From: Clostridiales bacterium
GTDB lineage: Bacteria > Bacillota > Clostridia > Lachnospirales > Lachnospiraceae
Assembly: GCA_012523775.1 (NCBI GenBank)
Contig: JAAYTK010000015.1
Coordinates: 1 to 64,000, forward strand
Direction: 5' to 3'
DNA length: 64,000 bases
Program-made: the position numbers and the translations under genes
Shown here: piece by piece, positions 39,564 through 49,534 of the stretch
Numbering within the stretch: position 1 is the first letter of the stretch
Layout: each line of letters begins with the position of its first letter
Notes under the pieces: model-generated
What the model was told of the DNA's origin: nothing
Databases searched by the model: none
The model's input: only the letters and a program-made list of their open reading frames with translations

Positions 39564-41099
39564 ATGTTCAGTAAGGCATACAGTGCGGTAATCAATGGGA
39601 TTAACGGACTAATTGTTAGTGTTGAAGCAGATGTAAGCGACGGGCTTCCCTTATTTGATATGGTGGGACTGCTTAACTCTGAAGTCAAGGAGGCCAGAGA
39701 AAGAGTACGGATAGCATTAAAGAATTCAGGCTATAAGCTGCCACCCAAGCGGATTACCGTCAATCTGTCTCCTGCGGATATCAGAAAGGAAGGAACAGTA
39801 TTTGATTTGCCTGTGGCTATCGCAATACTAACGGCTTTCGGTTATATTCTTGAAGAAAACATCAAAACAACACTGATTATAGGTGAATTGAGTCTGAACG
39901 GTAGAGTTCAAAAGGTAAACGGAGTCCTTCCCCTCGTATATGCCGCCAGACAGGCGGGTTTTTCAAGGTGTATAGTACCAAAGGATAATGCCCGGGAGGG
40001 AGCAGTGGTCAGCGGAATAATGACATATGGTGTAAGCAGCCTGAAGGAGGCTGTCGAGCTGCTTAATGATATTGACGGTAAGCAGCCGGATATAGTGGAT
40101 GTTGCCAGACTGTTTAATGAACCTATATCCGAGCATGATGTGGATTTTTCCGAGGTTGCCGGACAATATACAGTGAAAAGAGCTATAGAGATAGCCGTAT
40201 CGGGCATGCATAATATTCTGATGATCGGCCCTCCGGGCTCGGGGAAGACTATGCTGGCCAGAAGAATCCCTACAATTATGCCGGAGCTATCCTTTGAAGA
40301 AAGCATGGAGATATCTAAGATATATAGTATTGCCGGGTTATTGGATAACAGAGCACTTATAACAAGAAGACCGTTTCGATCTCCTCACCATAGCATAACC
40401 TGTACTGCCCTGGTAGGAGGCGGAATCATACCAAAGCCCGGTGAAATCAGTTTGGCACATCTTGGAGTCCTGTTCTTGGACGAGCTTCCCGAATTTAATA
40501 AAAATACTATAGAGGTACTGAGGCAACCCTTAGAGGAAAAGTCGGTTACAATATCCAGGCTTAATGCTACCATTCGTTATCCTGCCGGGTTCATGCTGGT
40601 AGCCTCTATGAACCCGTGCTCCTGTGGCTACTTTCCTGACCGAAATAAATGTAACTGCTCAATCCCCATGGTTAAGCGTTATCTTGGTAAGATATCCAAG
40701 CCTTTGCTCGACAGATTTGATATCTGTATAGAAGCAATGCAGATTGATTACAAAGAGCTGCAAAAAAAGAGTAAAAATGAGACCTCCAAAGTTATCAGAG
40801 AGCGGATATATAGGGCACGACAAATGCAGACTGAGCGTTATAGGAATCAGGATATATGGTTTAACAGCCAGTTAACACCGGGAAATATAAGAAAGTACTG
40901 CAAGCTGGAATCGAAGGAGCAAGCATTACTCGAACAGGCATTTACGAGGATGAATCTGTCGGTTAGGGCATATCATAGGATACTCATGGTGGCCCGTACC
41001 ATTGCGGATTTGGATATGAGTGACAGGATAACCACTAAGCATATCAGTGAGGCGGTTTGCTATAGAAGTATTGACTGTAAGTACTGGGGAGAAATATAA
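39564..41099 (+). CDS. comM: YifB/ComM-family Mg-chelatase-like AAA+ ATPase
   Basis: N-terminal domain VEADVSDGLPLFDMVGLLNSEVKEARERVRIALKNSG, GPPGSGKTMLARR, LFLDELPEF, NPCSCG. Confidence 0.93.
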   Translation: MFSKAYSAVINGINGLIVSVEADVSDGLPLFDMVGLLNSEVKEARERVRIALKNSGYKLPPKRITVNLSPADIRKEGTVFDLPVAIAILTAFGYILEENIKTTLIIGELSLNGRVQKVNGVLPLVYAARQAGFSRCIVPKDNAREGAVVSGIMTYGVSSLKEAVELLNDIDGKQPDIVDVARLFNEPISEHDVDFSEVAGQYTVKRAIEIAVSGMHNILMIGPPGSGKTMLARRIPTIMPELSFEESMEISKIYSIAGLLDNRALITRRPFRSPHHSITCTALVGGGIIPKPGEISLAHLGVLFLDELPEFNKNTIEVLRQPLEEKSVTISRLNATIRYPAGFMLVASMNPCSCGYFPDRNKCNCSIPMVKRYLGKISKPLLDRFDICIEAMQIDYKELQKKSKNETSKVIRERIYRARQMQTERYRNQDIWFNSQLTPGNIRKYCKLESKEQALLEQAFTRMNLSVRAYHRILMVARTIADLDMSDRITTKHISEAVCYRSIDCKYWGEI

Positions 41100-41120
41100 A
41101 AATTAATAAGTGAGGGTAAG

Positions 41121-42242
41121 ATGAATATTGATTATAATAATGATATATATAAATATTGGATAGGGAGCATACAATATCTAAAATATAATAAAATAAAAGC
41201 ATTGATAGATTATTTTGGAGGCTTGGAAGAGGCGTATTCATCATCCTATCGTGCTATGGAGGTTATGGCAAAAGATTATGCAAAAGACGGGATAATATTT
41301 ACCGAATGCGATTTGGAGAAGATTTCGGCAGCTAAGAACATTGATAATATTAAAAAGAAACTGGAATACCTTACGAATCATGGCATTAAGTTTATTACGA
41401 TGCTGGATTCGCTTTATCCGGATAAGCTAAGACATATATATGATCCTCCGTTTCTTCTATATTATAAAGGAAATTATTTTTCTGAAAATAAGAAGGTATT
41501 ATCCATAGTCGGGGCAAGGGAATGCTCTGTATATGGTAGGGAGACCGCGAAACACTTGGCATGTGAGGTGGCAAGAGAAGATATAATTATATTGAGCGGG
41601 CTTGCCAGAGGAATTGACTCTTATGCTCACATGGGAGCTTTGCATGCAGACGGTACTACCTATGGGATAATGGGCTGCGGTATAGATATATGTTATCCTG
41701 CTGAGAACATAAGCCTGTATATGGATATACAGATAAAAGGCGGAATCATATCGGAATACGGACCCGGTATAAAGCCCTTGGCTCACCATTTTCCCATGCG
41801 TAACAGGATTATAAGTGCTCTCAGCGACGGTATACTGGTTATAGAAGCCAGAGAAAAGAGCGGCTCGCTTATTACGGTGGATATGGGTCTGGACCAGGGA
41901 AAGAATATATATGCTGTTCCGGGAAGGATTACAGATAAGCTTAGCGGAGGCTGTAATAATCTTATCAAGATGGGTGCAAAAGTTGTCACCACTGCGCAGG
42001 ATATATTGGAGGATTTTATTGATTATATGCCGTCAGAATTCGGTCAAAGAGTGTTTACGAACATACTTAATGATGATGAGAAGGCAATATATGAGCTAAT
42101 TAGTGTTTCACCTAAGTATTTAGATGAACTTATAGAAACGACCGGGCTGGAAATGGGTAAGCTTATGGAGCATCTGTTAAGTTTAGAGTTAAAGAATTTA
42201 ATATCTCAGCCCGTGAAGAATTACTATATGAAAAAAGGTTGA
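41121..42242 (+). CDS. dprA: DNA processing protein DprA/Smf
   Basis: YPDKLRHIYDPPFLLYYKGN, IVGARECSVYG, SGLARGIDSYAHMGAL, C-terminal winged-helix-like region. Confidence 0.95.
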   Translation: MNIDYNNDIYKYWIGSIQYLKYNKIKALIDYFGGLEEAYSSSYRAMEVMAKDYAKDGIIFTECDLEKISAAKNIDNIKKKLEYLTNHGIKFITMLDSLYPDKLRHIYDPPFLLYYKGNYFSENKKVLSIVGARECSVYGRETAKHLACEVAREDIIILSGLARGIDSYAHMGALHADGTTYGIMGCGIDICYPAENISLYMDIQIKGGIISEYGPGIKPLAHHFPMRNRIISALSDGILVIEAREKSGSLITVDMGLDQGKNIYAVPGRITDKLSGGCNNLIKMGAKVVTTAQDILEDFIDYMPSEFGQRVFTNILNDDEKAIYELISVSPKYLDELIETTGLEMGKLMEHLLSLELKNLISQPVKNYYMKKG

Positions 42243-42266
42243 TAAAAGAAAAAATATAATATATAC

Positions 42267-42295
42267 TTGCAAGGCTTTTAAAAATAGTGTATGCT
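42267..42295 (+). promoter_or_regulatory. Candidate sigma-A promoter of topA
   Basis: TTGCAA - 17 nt - TATGCT. Confidence 0.5.
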
Positions 42296-42342
42296 TGTTT
42301 AAGCTTTGGCACAGGAATTTAACATAGAAGAGGAGTTTGAAT

Positions 42343-44424
42343 ATGCCAAAATATCTTGTGATTGTAGAATCGCCGGCAAAAGCGAAAACCATAAAAAAGT
42401 TCTTAGGCACTAATTATGAGGTCCTGGCATCTAACGGTCATGTCAGAGACCTACCAAAAAGCCAGCTCGGTATAGATATTGAGAATGATTATGAGCCAAA
42501 ATATATAACCATACGAGGGAAAGGAGAATTACTTGCCAAGCTTCGGAAAGAAGTAAAGAAAGCTGACAAAGTGTTTCTTGCTACCGACCCGGACCGAGAG
42601 GGAGAAGCTATATCCTGGCATCTGTCCCAAACCCTTAAACTGGATAATAATAAAGCAAATAGAATTGTATTTAATGAGATTACGAAAAATGCGATTAAAT
42701 CATCTATCAAGGAAGCCAGGAAGCTGGATATGAATCTGATAGATGCTCAACAGGCAAGGCGGGTACTGGACCGTATGGTGGGATATTCCATAAGCCCCCT
42801 GTTATGGAGCAAGATTAAAAGGGGCTTAAGTGCGGGTAGAGTTCAGTCAGTAGCCCTTAGAATAATATGTGACAGAGAAGAAGAGATTAATTCCTTTATT
42901 CCGGAGGAATACTGGAACATCGAAGCCGAATTTACCTTAGATGGAAAGAAGAAACCTCTGGTAGCAAAATATATCGGTAAGAATAAGAGTAAGGAAGAGA
43001 TTACTACTGAAGAAGAGGCAACCGCAATAGTTAATGATCTGGAGAATGCCAAATTTGTTATCAGGGAGATAAAGAGGGGAGAAAGAATAAGAAAATCTCC
43101 TCAACCCTTCACCACCAGTACTCTTCAACAGGAAGCGGCTAAGGCACTTAACTTTTCTACCAAGAAGACCATGCAGCTGGCACAGCAGCTATATGAGGGT
43201 ATTAGTATAAAGGGGCATGGAAGTGTTGGTCTTATAACCTACCTGCGTACAGATTCCGTGCGTATCAGTGATGAGGCAGATAAGGCTGCCAAGGAATATA
43301 TAGGCGATGTATACGGTAAGGAATATGTAGCTTCAGAAGTAAATCAGAATCGTAACGGTAAAAGAGTTCAGGACGCTCATGAGGCGATCCGTCCTACCAG
43401 TGTAAGTTTTCATCCGAGTGAGATAAAGGATTCATTATCCAGAGATCAGTATCGTCTGTATCAGCTTATATGGAAACGGTTTGTGGCCAGCAGGATGCAG
43501 CCGGCAAGATATGAAACGACTTCAATCAGAATAGAGGGTAATGGTCATTGGTTTGCCACCTCGGCGTCAAAGCTTTTATTCGAGGGCTTCTTAAGTGTGT
43601 ATCAGCCCGAGGATGAAAAAGAGGAAATATTGGCAACCTATGAGACCTTGAACGAGGGAGATATACTTAAGCTAAGTGCTCTTAATAAGAGTCAGCATTT
43701 TACCCAGCCTCCCGCTCATTTTACAGAGGCGTCCTTGGTAAAGACCTTAGAAGAGCTTGGAATCGGAAGACCCAGTACCTATTCACCGACTATCAGTACA
43801 ATAATAGCCAGAAGATATGTTATTAAGGAGAATAAGAATCTCTATACCACTGAGCTTGGAGAAGCAGTGAACGATATATTGGTGAAAGCGTTTCCAAGTA
43901 TTGTGGATGTTAATTTTACAGCCAACATGGAGTCATTGTTAGACAGTGTTGAGGACGGAGTCGTTGCTTGGAAGACCATCGTAAAGAATTTTTACCCTGA
44001 TCTTATGGAGGCGGTAAATAATGCCCATGAACAGCTTAACAAGATTCATATAGCCGATGAGGTCAGCGATGAAATATGTGAACTGTGTGGCAGGAACATG
44101 GTTATCAAATATGGTCCCCATGGTAAATTCCTGGGTTGTCCCGGCTTTCCGGACTGTAGAAATACCAAACCTTATCTTGAGAAAATAGGTGTCGAATGTC
44201 CGTCCTGTGGAGGAGACATAGTTATCAGAAAAACTAAGAAGGGAAGAAGATACTTCGGATGCAGCAATCATCCGGACTGCAGTTTCATGACCTGGCAGAA
44301 GCCTTCGAACCATAATTGTTCAAAATGTGGCAGTATATTGCTTGAGAAGGGAAATAAGCTGGTATGCAGCAGTGAAACCTGCGGTTATGTAACCACGGAT
44401 ACGGATACTAAAATTGACCAATAA
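42343..44424 (+). CDS. topA: DNA topoisomerase I
   Basis: PKYLVIVESPAKAKTIKKFLG, TDPDREGEAISWHL, YLRTDSVRIS, C-terminal Cys4 zinc ribbons. Confidence 0.97.
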   Translation: MPKYLVIVESPAKAKTIKKFLGTNYEVLASNGHVRDLPKSQLGIDIENDYEPKYITIRGKGELLAKLRKEVKKADKVFLATDPDREGEAISWHLSQTLKLDNNKANRIVFNEITKNAIKSSIKEARKLDMNLIDAQQARRVLDRMVGYSISPLLWSKIKRGLSAGRVQSVALRIICDREEEINSFIPEEYWNIEAEFTLDGKKKPLVAKYIGKNKSKEEITTEEEATAIVNDLENAKFVIREIKRGERIRKSPQPFTTSTLQQEAAKALNFSTKKTMQLAQQLYEGISIKGHGSVGLITYLRTDSVRISDEADKAAKEYIGDVYGKEYVASEVNQNRNGKRVQDAHEAIRPTSVSFHPSEIKDSLSRDQYRLYQLIWKRFVASRMQPARYETTSIRIEGNGHWFATSASKLLFEGFLSVYQPEDEKEEILATYETLNEGDILKLSALNKSQHFTQPPAHFTEASLVKTLEELGIGRPSTYSPTISTIIARRYVIKENKNLYTTELGEAVNDILVKAFPSIVDVNFTANMESLLDSVEDGVVAWKTIVKNFYPDLMEAVNNAHEQLNKIHIADEVSDEICELCGRNMVIKYGPHGKFLGCPGFPDCRNTKPYLEKIGVECPSCGGDIVIRKTKKGRRYFGCSNHPDCSFMTWQKPSNHNCSKCGSILLEKGNKLVCSSETCGYVTTDTDTKIDQ

Positions 44425-44534
44425 TTCTGTTAGTTTTGCATTATTTTGAATTTATCTTATTTATTAATAATACAAAATTGGATAAAAAAATTGAAAATAA
44501 TCTAAAAATGTGCGTCAAAACATCAAAAAAGGTA

Positions 44535-44563
44535 TTGTTTTTAAAAATAATATATGATAAAAT
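44535..44563 (+). promoter_or_regulatory. Candidate sigma-A promoter of codY
   Basis: TTGTTT - 17 nt - TAAAAT. Confidence 0.5.
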
Positions 44564-44567
44564 GAAA

Positions 44568-44605
44568 AAGGTAATACAATTAGAAAAATTCTAATGTATT
44601 ACCTT
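44568..44605 (+). other. Stem-loop in codY leader
   Basis: AAGGTAATACAATTAGAA - aaa - TTCTAATGTATTACCTT (one bulged A). Confidence 0.75.
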
Positions 44606-44679
44606 ATTTAGTCGACATATTCAATCAAATCTATTAGGGTTAATAGGGTTAATATGGTGAAAAGTGGAGGAACTGATTA

Positions 44680-45450
44680 ATGAGTGTACAATTGCTTGAT
44701 AAAACCAGGAAGATAAACAATCTTCTTCATAACAACAATTCGCACAAGGTTGTATTCAATGACATCTGTGTTGTACTAAGTGATATACTAGAGTCCAATG
44801 TCTTGGTTATCAGTAAAAAAGGCAAGGTTTTAGGCATTAAGAACAGAGCGGATATAATCGAGATAAAAGAGTTGATTAAGGATGCGGTTGGAAGGTATAT
44901 TGACACATTATTAAATGAAAGACTCCTTAATATATTATCAACAAAAGAGAATGTGAACCTTAGCACTCTTGGATTTGAATTTGAAGGACTAGATGACTAC
45001 AAGGCTATAATAACACCGATTGATATAGCCGGAGAAAGATTAGGGACATTATTTATATACAGGGCAAGTCAGTCATACAATTTGGACGATATAATTTTAA
45101 GCGAATATGGCACAACGGTAGTCGGTCTTGAAATGATGCGTTCGGTCAATGAAGAGAATGCCGAAGAAAACCGCAAGATTCAGATAGTAAAATCCGCCAT
45201 AAGTACCCTGTCATTTTCCGAGCTTGAGGCGATTCAGCATATATTTAATGAATTAAAAGGAAACGAAGGAATATTGGTGGCCAGTAGAATTGCCGACAGG
45301 GTGGGAATCACCCGATCAGTTATAGTAAATGCTTTACGAAAGTTTGAAAGCGCCGGTGTGATTGAATCCAGATCGTCGGGTATGAAGGGAACGTATATTA
45401 AAGTACTAAATGATGTTGTGTTCGATGAATTAAAGAACCTAGACAAATAA
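44680..45450 (+). CDS. codY: GTP-sensing transcriptional pleiotropic repressor CodY
   Basis: GAF-like N-terminus and C-terminal wHTH ILVASRIADRVGITRSVIVNALRKFESAGVIESRSSGMKGTYIKVLN. Confidence 0.96.
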   Translation: MSVQLLDKTRKINNLLHNNNSHKVVFNDICVVLSDILESNVLVISKKGKVLGIKNRADIIEIKELIKDAVGRYIDTLLNERLLNILSTKENVNLSTLGFEFEGLDDYKAIITPIDIAGERLGTLFIYRASQSYNLDDIILSEYGTTVVGLEMMRSVNEENAEENRKIQIVKSAISTLSFSELEAIQHIFNELKGNEGILVASRIADRVGITRSVIVNALRKFESAGVIESRSSGMKGTYIKVLNDVVFDELKNLDK

Positions 45451-45467
45451 ATATTATATTAGCACAC

Positions 45468-45504
45468 AAAAGGATTTGTGGGAGGCTCCCATAAATCCTT
45501 TTTC
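45468..45504 (+). terminator. Intrinsic terminator downstream of codY
   Basis: AAAAGGATTTGTGGGA - ggc - TCCCATAAATCCTTTT with one G-U pair, then T-rich end. Confidence 0.88.
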
Positions 45505-45585
45505 AAAATTATATAAAATATACAAAAAAATGATGACAACAACCTACAATATGTGGTACTATTCTACTATATTATCAAATATATC

Positions 45586-45613
45586 TTGTGTTTTTCGATT
45601 TATTTATTATAAT
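45586..45613 (+). promoter_or_regulatory. Candidate sigma-A promoter of the fla/che operon
   Basis: TTGTGT - 16 nt - TATAAT just before the flgB SD. Confidence 0.5.
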
Positions 45614-45633
45614 TATTATAGGGAGGAGTACAT

Positions 45634-46026
45634 ATGTTAGGATCTAATGCTTTCAATTATATAAATGTCCTTAAGAAAGCGGCAGATGCCAGCTGGAAGA
45701 GGAACGAAATACTCTCGAATAATATAGCAAATGTAGATACACCCGGGTATAAGAGGAAGGATGTTCAGTTTGAGTCCTATTTGATGGGGGCTCTTACCGG
45801 TGACGGTTCATTGGACAAGCGTGTTGCAAATCTACGCATGGATACCTTAAATGCCAGGGTTTATACGGATAATGCCAATCTGAGCTATCGCTTGGACGGC
45901 AATAATGTCGATATAGATACTGAAACGGCTAACTTAGCTGAAAACCAAATACGTTATTATGCGCTGATGGATTCTATGACGCAGGAATTTAATCGGCTTA
46001 AAATGGTGCTACAAAATACAAAATAA
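45634..46026 (+). CDS. flgB: Flagellar basal-body rod protein FlgB
   Basis: RNEILSNNIANVDTPGYKRKDVQFES. Confidence 0.95.
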   Translation: MLGSNAFNYINVLKKAADASWKRNEILSNNIANVDTPGYKRKDVQFESYLMGALTGDGSLDKRVANLRMDTLNARVYTDNANLSYRLDGNNVDIDTETANLAENQIRYYALMDSMTQEFNRLKMVLQNTK

Positions 46027-46075
46027 CCTATAGTTCTAAATAGTTTTATTGAGAAACTTTAATAGGAGGAATGGT

Positions 46076-46510
46076 ATGTCAGCATTTACGGGAATGAATA
46101 TAAGTGCCAGCGGCATGACTGCCCAAAGGCTGCGAATGGATATTATTTCACAGAATATAGCCAATGTAAATACAACCCGGGATGAGAACGGAAGGCCATA
46201 TCGTAGAAAAGCAGTGGTATTTTCAGAGAAGGATGCCACTCCGTTTCAAGAGGTGTTTATGAGGACGGCAGGGGTCATCGGCAACGGTGTTAAGGTAACC
46301 AGAATAATCGAGGACAATAAGCCTATGCGTAAGGTTTATGACCCGACTCATCCGGATGCTGATGACGATGGATATGTAACCTATCCAAATGTTAATATTG
46401 TCCAGGAAATGACGGACTTAATTGATGCAAGCAGATCCTACGAAGCCAATGTTACTGCCTTTAATGCCACAAAGAACATGGCCTTAAAGGGATTGGAAGT
46501 AGGTAAATAA
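46076..46510 (+). CDS. flgC: Flagellar basal-body rod protein FlgC
   Basis: [41 protein letters not shown] taggagga. Confidence 0.95.
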   Translation: MSAFTGMNISASGMTAQRLRMDIISQNIANVNTTRDENGRPYRRKAVVFSEKDATPFQEVFMRTAGVIGNGVKVTRIIEDNKPMRKVYDPTHPDADDDGYVTYPNVNIVQEMTDLIDASRSYEANVTAFNATKNMALKGLEVGK

Positions 46511-46542
46511 GTAGCATAAGGTCTTAGGAGGAATGATAAGCC

Positions 46543-46869
46543 ATGAATTTAACGAGTCTGGGCAATGTGGGCAATTTAGGTAAAATAAATGAACTTAGTA
46601 AGGGCTTGCAGTCTGCGGGTGGGGTTAAGGAGAACAGAAATGCGGCCTTTGAAACCTTATTTGATGCTGCAGCTAAGTTGATTGAGGATACAAATCGTTA
46701 TACCAATGAAGCAGAGGAAGCCGAAGTTGCTTTTTCATTAGGTCTTATGGATAATACCCACGACCTGCAGATAGCACAGCAAAAGGCAAACCTGGCACTG
46801 CAATATACTATTGCGGTTCGTAACCATGTTTTAGATGCTTACAAGGAAATCATGAATCTCCAGTTTTAG
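46543..46869 (+). CDS. fliE: Flagellar hook-basal body protein FliE
   Basis: FETLFDAAAKLIEDTN...DLQIAQQKANLALQYTIAVRNHVLDAYKEIMNLQF. Confidence 0.95.
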   Translation: MNLTSLGNVGNLGKINELSKGLQSAGGVKENRNAAFETLFDAAAKLIEDTNRYTNEAEEAEVAFSLGLMDNTHDLQIAQQKANLALQYTIAVRNHVLDAYKEIMNLQF

Positions 46870-46911
46870 AGTGTTTGACTAATTTTTAGATAAATCTTAG
46901 GAGTAGGTATA

Positions 46912-48507
46912 ATGGCAGAGAGGCTGAAGCAAATTCCCAAACAGTTATTAGAATTTTGGAACAAGTACACAGCAAGACAAAAGACCATCCTTATAAGTGT
47001 GGTTAGTGTAATTATTATAGCTTTTGTAGTATTAATAGTTATTACAGGACGGGTTGAATACGGGGAACTGACCATCACTGAAACCACCAAGGAGGCTAGT
47101 GAAGTTGTCGAATTATTAGAGTCCGAAAATATAAAATATAAGCTTGGCTCAGACCGTTTAACAGTCTCTGTTGACTTAAAAAGATATTCGGATGCGGTAT
47201 TGCTTCTTGCCAGTAACGACATGCCCTCCACAGGCATAACCTTGGATGAGTTGCTGAACAACAGTCTTAGTACGACTAACAGTGACCGCAATCTGAAATT
47301 AAATCTTTACATACAAAATCAACTAAGAAAATACATAAAGACCATGGAGGGTGTTGAGGAAGCAGAGGTCTATTACATACCGGTGGATAATACCAACTCT
47401 ATACTTACGACACAGAAAGAAACCAGTGCAAGTGTGCTTCTTACCGTGAACGATGATTTCAGGAGAGATACGGCTGAGACCATTGCCGAGGTTGTAGCTT
47501 CGGTTATCGGTAATGATACTACGACTAACATAAAGGTGGCAGATCAGAACGGGAATCTGCTTTTTGGTGGTGCCCAGGATCTATATTCTGCAAACGCTAC
47601 ATCAAAGGAAGAATATAGAGAGATGCTACGCAACACCTTTATTAATAATATATATATGGGGCTAATTAAAAGCGGGTATGATGATGTAGTTATCATGCCT
47701 AATTTGTCGTTGGATTTTAAAGAAATCGATGAATTATTTATCGAATATTTACCTGTTGAAGGTCAGGATCAGGGTGTCTATAGCCATAGCTATACCTATA
47801 GCTCTGAAAATGCTGGAGCTTTTGGCGGCGGAGTACCCGGTACATCATCCAATGATGAGACCGATTATATGATCGAGGACAGTTCCAGTACCTCCGGTAG
47901 TGTAGATATTGAGGAATACGATTATCTGCCCAATGAGAGACGTACCAATATTAAATATGAGATTGGTGCTATCATACCTGAAGAATCCTCGGTTAGCATT
48001 CTGCTACGTAAGCTTAGAACAATCACCGAGGAGCAGCTGGAAAGAGACGGATTATTGGAGGAAATAAGCTTTGACGAATATGCAAGACTTAACAGTACAG
48101 AGACAAAACTGGAGGTAGATCCTGAGATTGTATCCATGGTATCACTGGCAACGGGTATAGATGAAGCAAATATACAGATTACTGCCTTCGAATTACCTGT
48201 GTTTGTACCTAAGGTGGTTGAAATCAGAGAATGGACAGATTATCTGCAGATTATACTGGCTGTATTGATTGTGGGATTATTATTATTTGTAGTGTTTAAG
48301 GGAATACGACCCGTTGATGTTACCGAGCTTGAACCGGAGCTGTCCGTTGAGCAGCTTCTGGCAACCACCAAGGAGAATCAGACTATGGAGGATATAGACT
48401 TTAGCGAGGTATCAGAGGTCCGTAAGATGATAGAGAAGTTTGTTGATGAGAAGCCTGATGCGGTGGCGCAGCTTCTTCGGAACTGGTTAAACGAGGATTG
48501 GGATTAA
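46912..48507 (+). CDS. fliF: Flagellar M-ring protein FliF
   Basis: Two TM regions, VSVDLKRYSDAVLLLASNDMPSTG; operon position. Confidence 0.95.
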   Translation: MAERLKQIPKQLLEFWNKYTARQKTILISVVSVIIIAFVVLIVITGRVEYGELTITETTKEASEVVELLESENIKYKLGSDRLTVSVDLKRYSDAVLLLASNDMPSTGITLDELLNNSLSTTNSDRNLKLNLYIQNQLRKYIKTMEGVEEAEVYYIPVDNTNSILTTQKETSASVLLTVNDDFRRDTAETIAEVVASVIGNDTTTNIKVADQNGNLLFGGAQDLYSANATSKEEYREMLRNTFINNIYMGLIKSGYDDVVIMPNLSLDFKEIDELFIEYLPVEGQDQGVYSHSYTYSSENAGAFGGGVPGTSSNDETDYMIEDSSSTSGSVDIEEYDYLPNERRTNIKYEIGAIIPEESSVSILLRKLRTITEEQLERDGLLEEISFDEYARLNSTETKLEVDPEIVSMVSLATGIDEANIQITAFELPVFVPKVVEIREWTDYLQIILAVLIVGLLLFVVFKGIRPVDVTELEPELSVEQLLATTKENQTMEDIDFSEVSEVRKMIEKFVDEKPDAVAQLLRNWLNEDWD

Positions 48508-48520
48508 GGAGGGAAATCAG

Positions 48521-49534
48521 ATGGCAAGAGTTAGTGGAGAAATAAGCGGAATTCAAAAAGCGGCAATATTACTGATTTCCTTAGGACCCGAACGCTCAGC
48601 CAATATATTTAAGCATTTGAAGGAGGACGAGATAGAGACCCTGACTTTGGAGATAGCCAACACACGCAGTGTCTCTCCGGCAACAAAGGATCAGGTATTA
48701 GACGAGTTCTATGAGATCTGTCTTGCACAGCAATATATTGCAGAGGGTGGAATTGCATATGCTAAGGAGCTTTTAGAGAAAGCTCTTGGTGTTGATAAGG
48801 CAAGGGATGTTATCGGAAAGCTTACTGCCTCACTTCAGGTACGGCCGTTTGAATTTGTCAGAAAGACGGATGCAACTCAGCTCCTGAACTTCATACAGGA
48901 TGAGCATCCGCAGACCATAGCTCTGATCCTTTCATACTTATCCTCATCACAGGCCGCAACCATCATCTCCTCCCTGGCTCCGGATAAGCAGGCGGATGTT
49001 GCCAAGCGTATAGCAATGATGGACAGAACATCACCGGATGTAATTAAGGAGGTTGAAAAGGTGTTGGAGCGTAAGCTGGCTTCTTTAGTAAATCAGGACT
49101 ATACCATTGTCGGTGGTGTGGATTCTATCGTAGATATTTTAAATACCGTAGACAGAGGAACAGAAAAGCATATTATGGAGACTCTGGAAATCGAAGAGCC
49201 CGAGCTTGCTGATGAAATCAGAAGAAAGATGTTCGTATTTGAGGATATTCTTAGTCTGGATGATAAGTCCATTCAGAGAGTGCTTAGAGAGGTTGATAAC
49301 AACGAGCTGGCCATGGCTCTTAAGTCTGCTAATGAAGAAGTACAGAATGTCATATTCAATAATCTGTCTAAACGTCTTGCAACTATGATACGGGAGGATA
49401 TGGAATATATGGGCCCTGTTCGCTTAAAGGATGTTGAAGAGGCACAGCAGAGGATTGTTAATATAATCAGAAAACTGGAGGATTCTTCTGAAATTATTAT
49501 CTCCAGAGGCGGGGGTGACGAGATAATTGTCTAA
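48521..49534 (+). CDS. fliG: Flagellar motor switch protein FliG
   Basis: QKAAILLISLGPERSANIFKHLKEDEIE, EHPQTIALILSYL, MFVFEDILSLDDKSIQRVLREVD. Confidence 0.97.
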   Translation: MARVSGEISGIQKAAILLISLGPERSANIFKHLKEDEIETLTLEIANTRSVSPATKDQVLDEFYEICLAQQYIAEGGIAYAKELLEKALGVDKARDVIGKLTASLQVRPFEFVRKTDATQLLNFIQDEHPQTIALILSYLSSSQAATIISSLAPDKQADVAKRIAMMDRTSPDVIKEVEKVLERKLASLVNQDYTIVGGVDSIVDILNTVDRGTEKHIMETLEIEEPELADEIRRKMFVFEDILSLDDKSIQRVLREVDNNELAMALKSANEEVQNVIFNNLSKRLATMIREDMEYMGPVRLKDVEEAQQRIVNIIRKLEDSSEIIISRGGGDEIIV

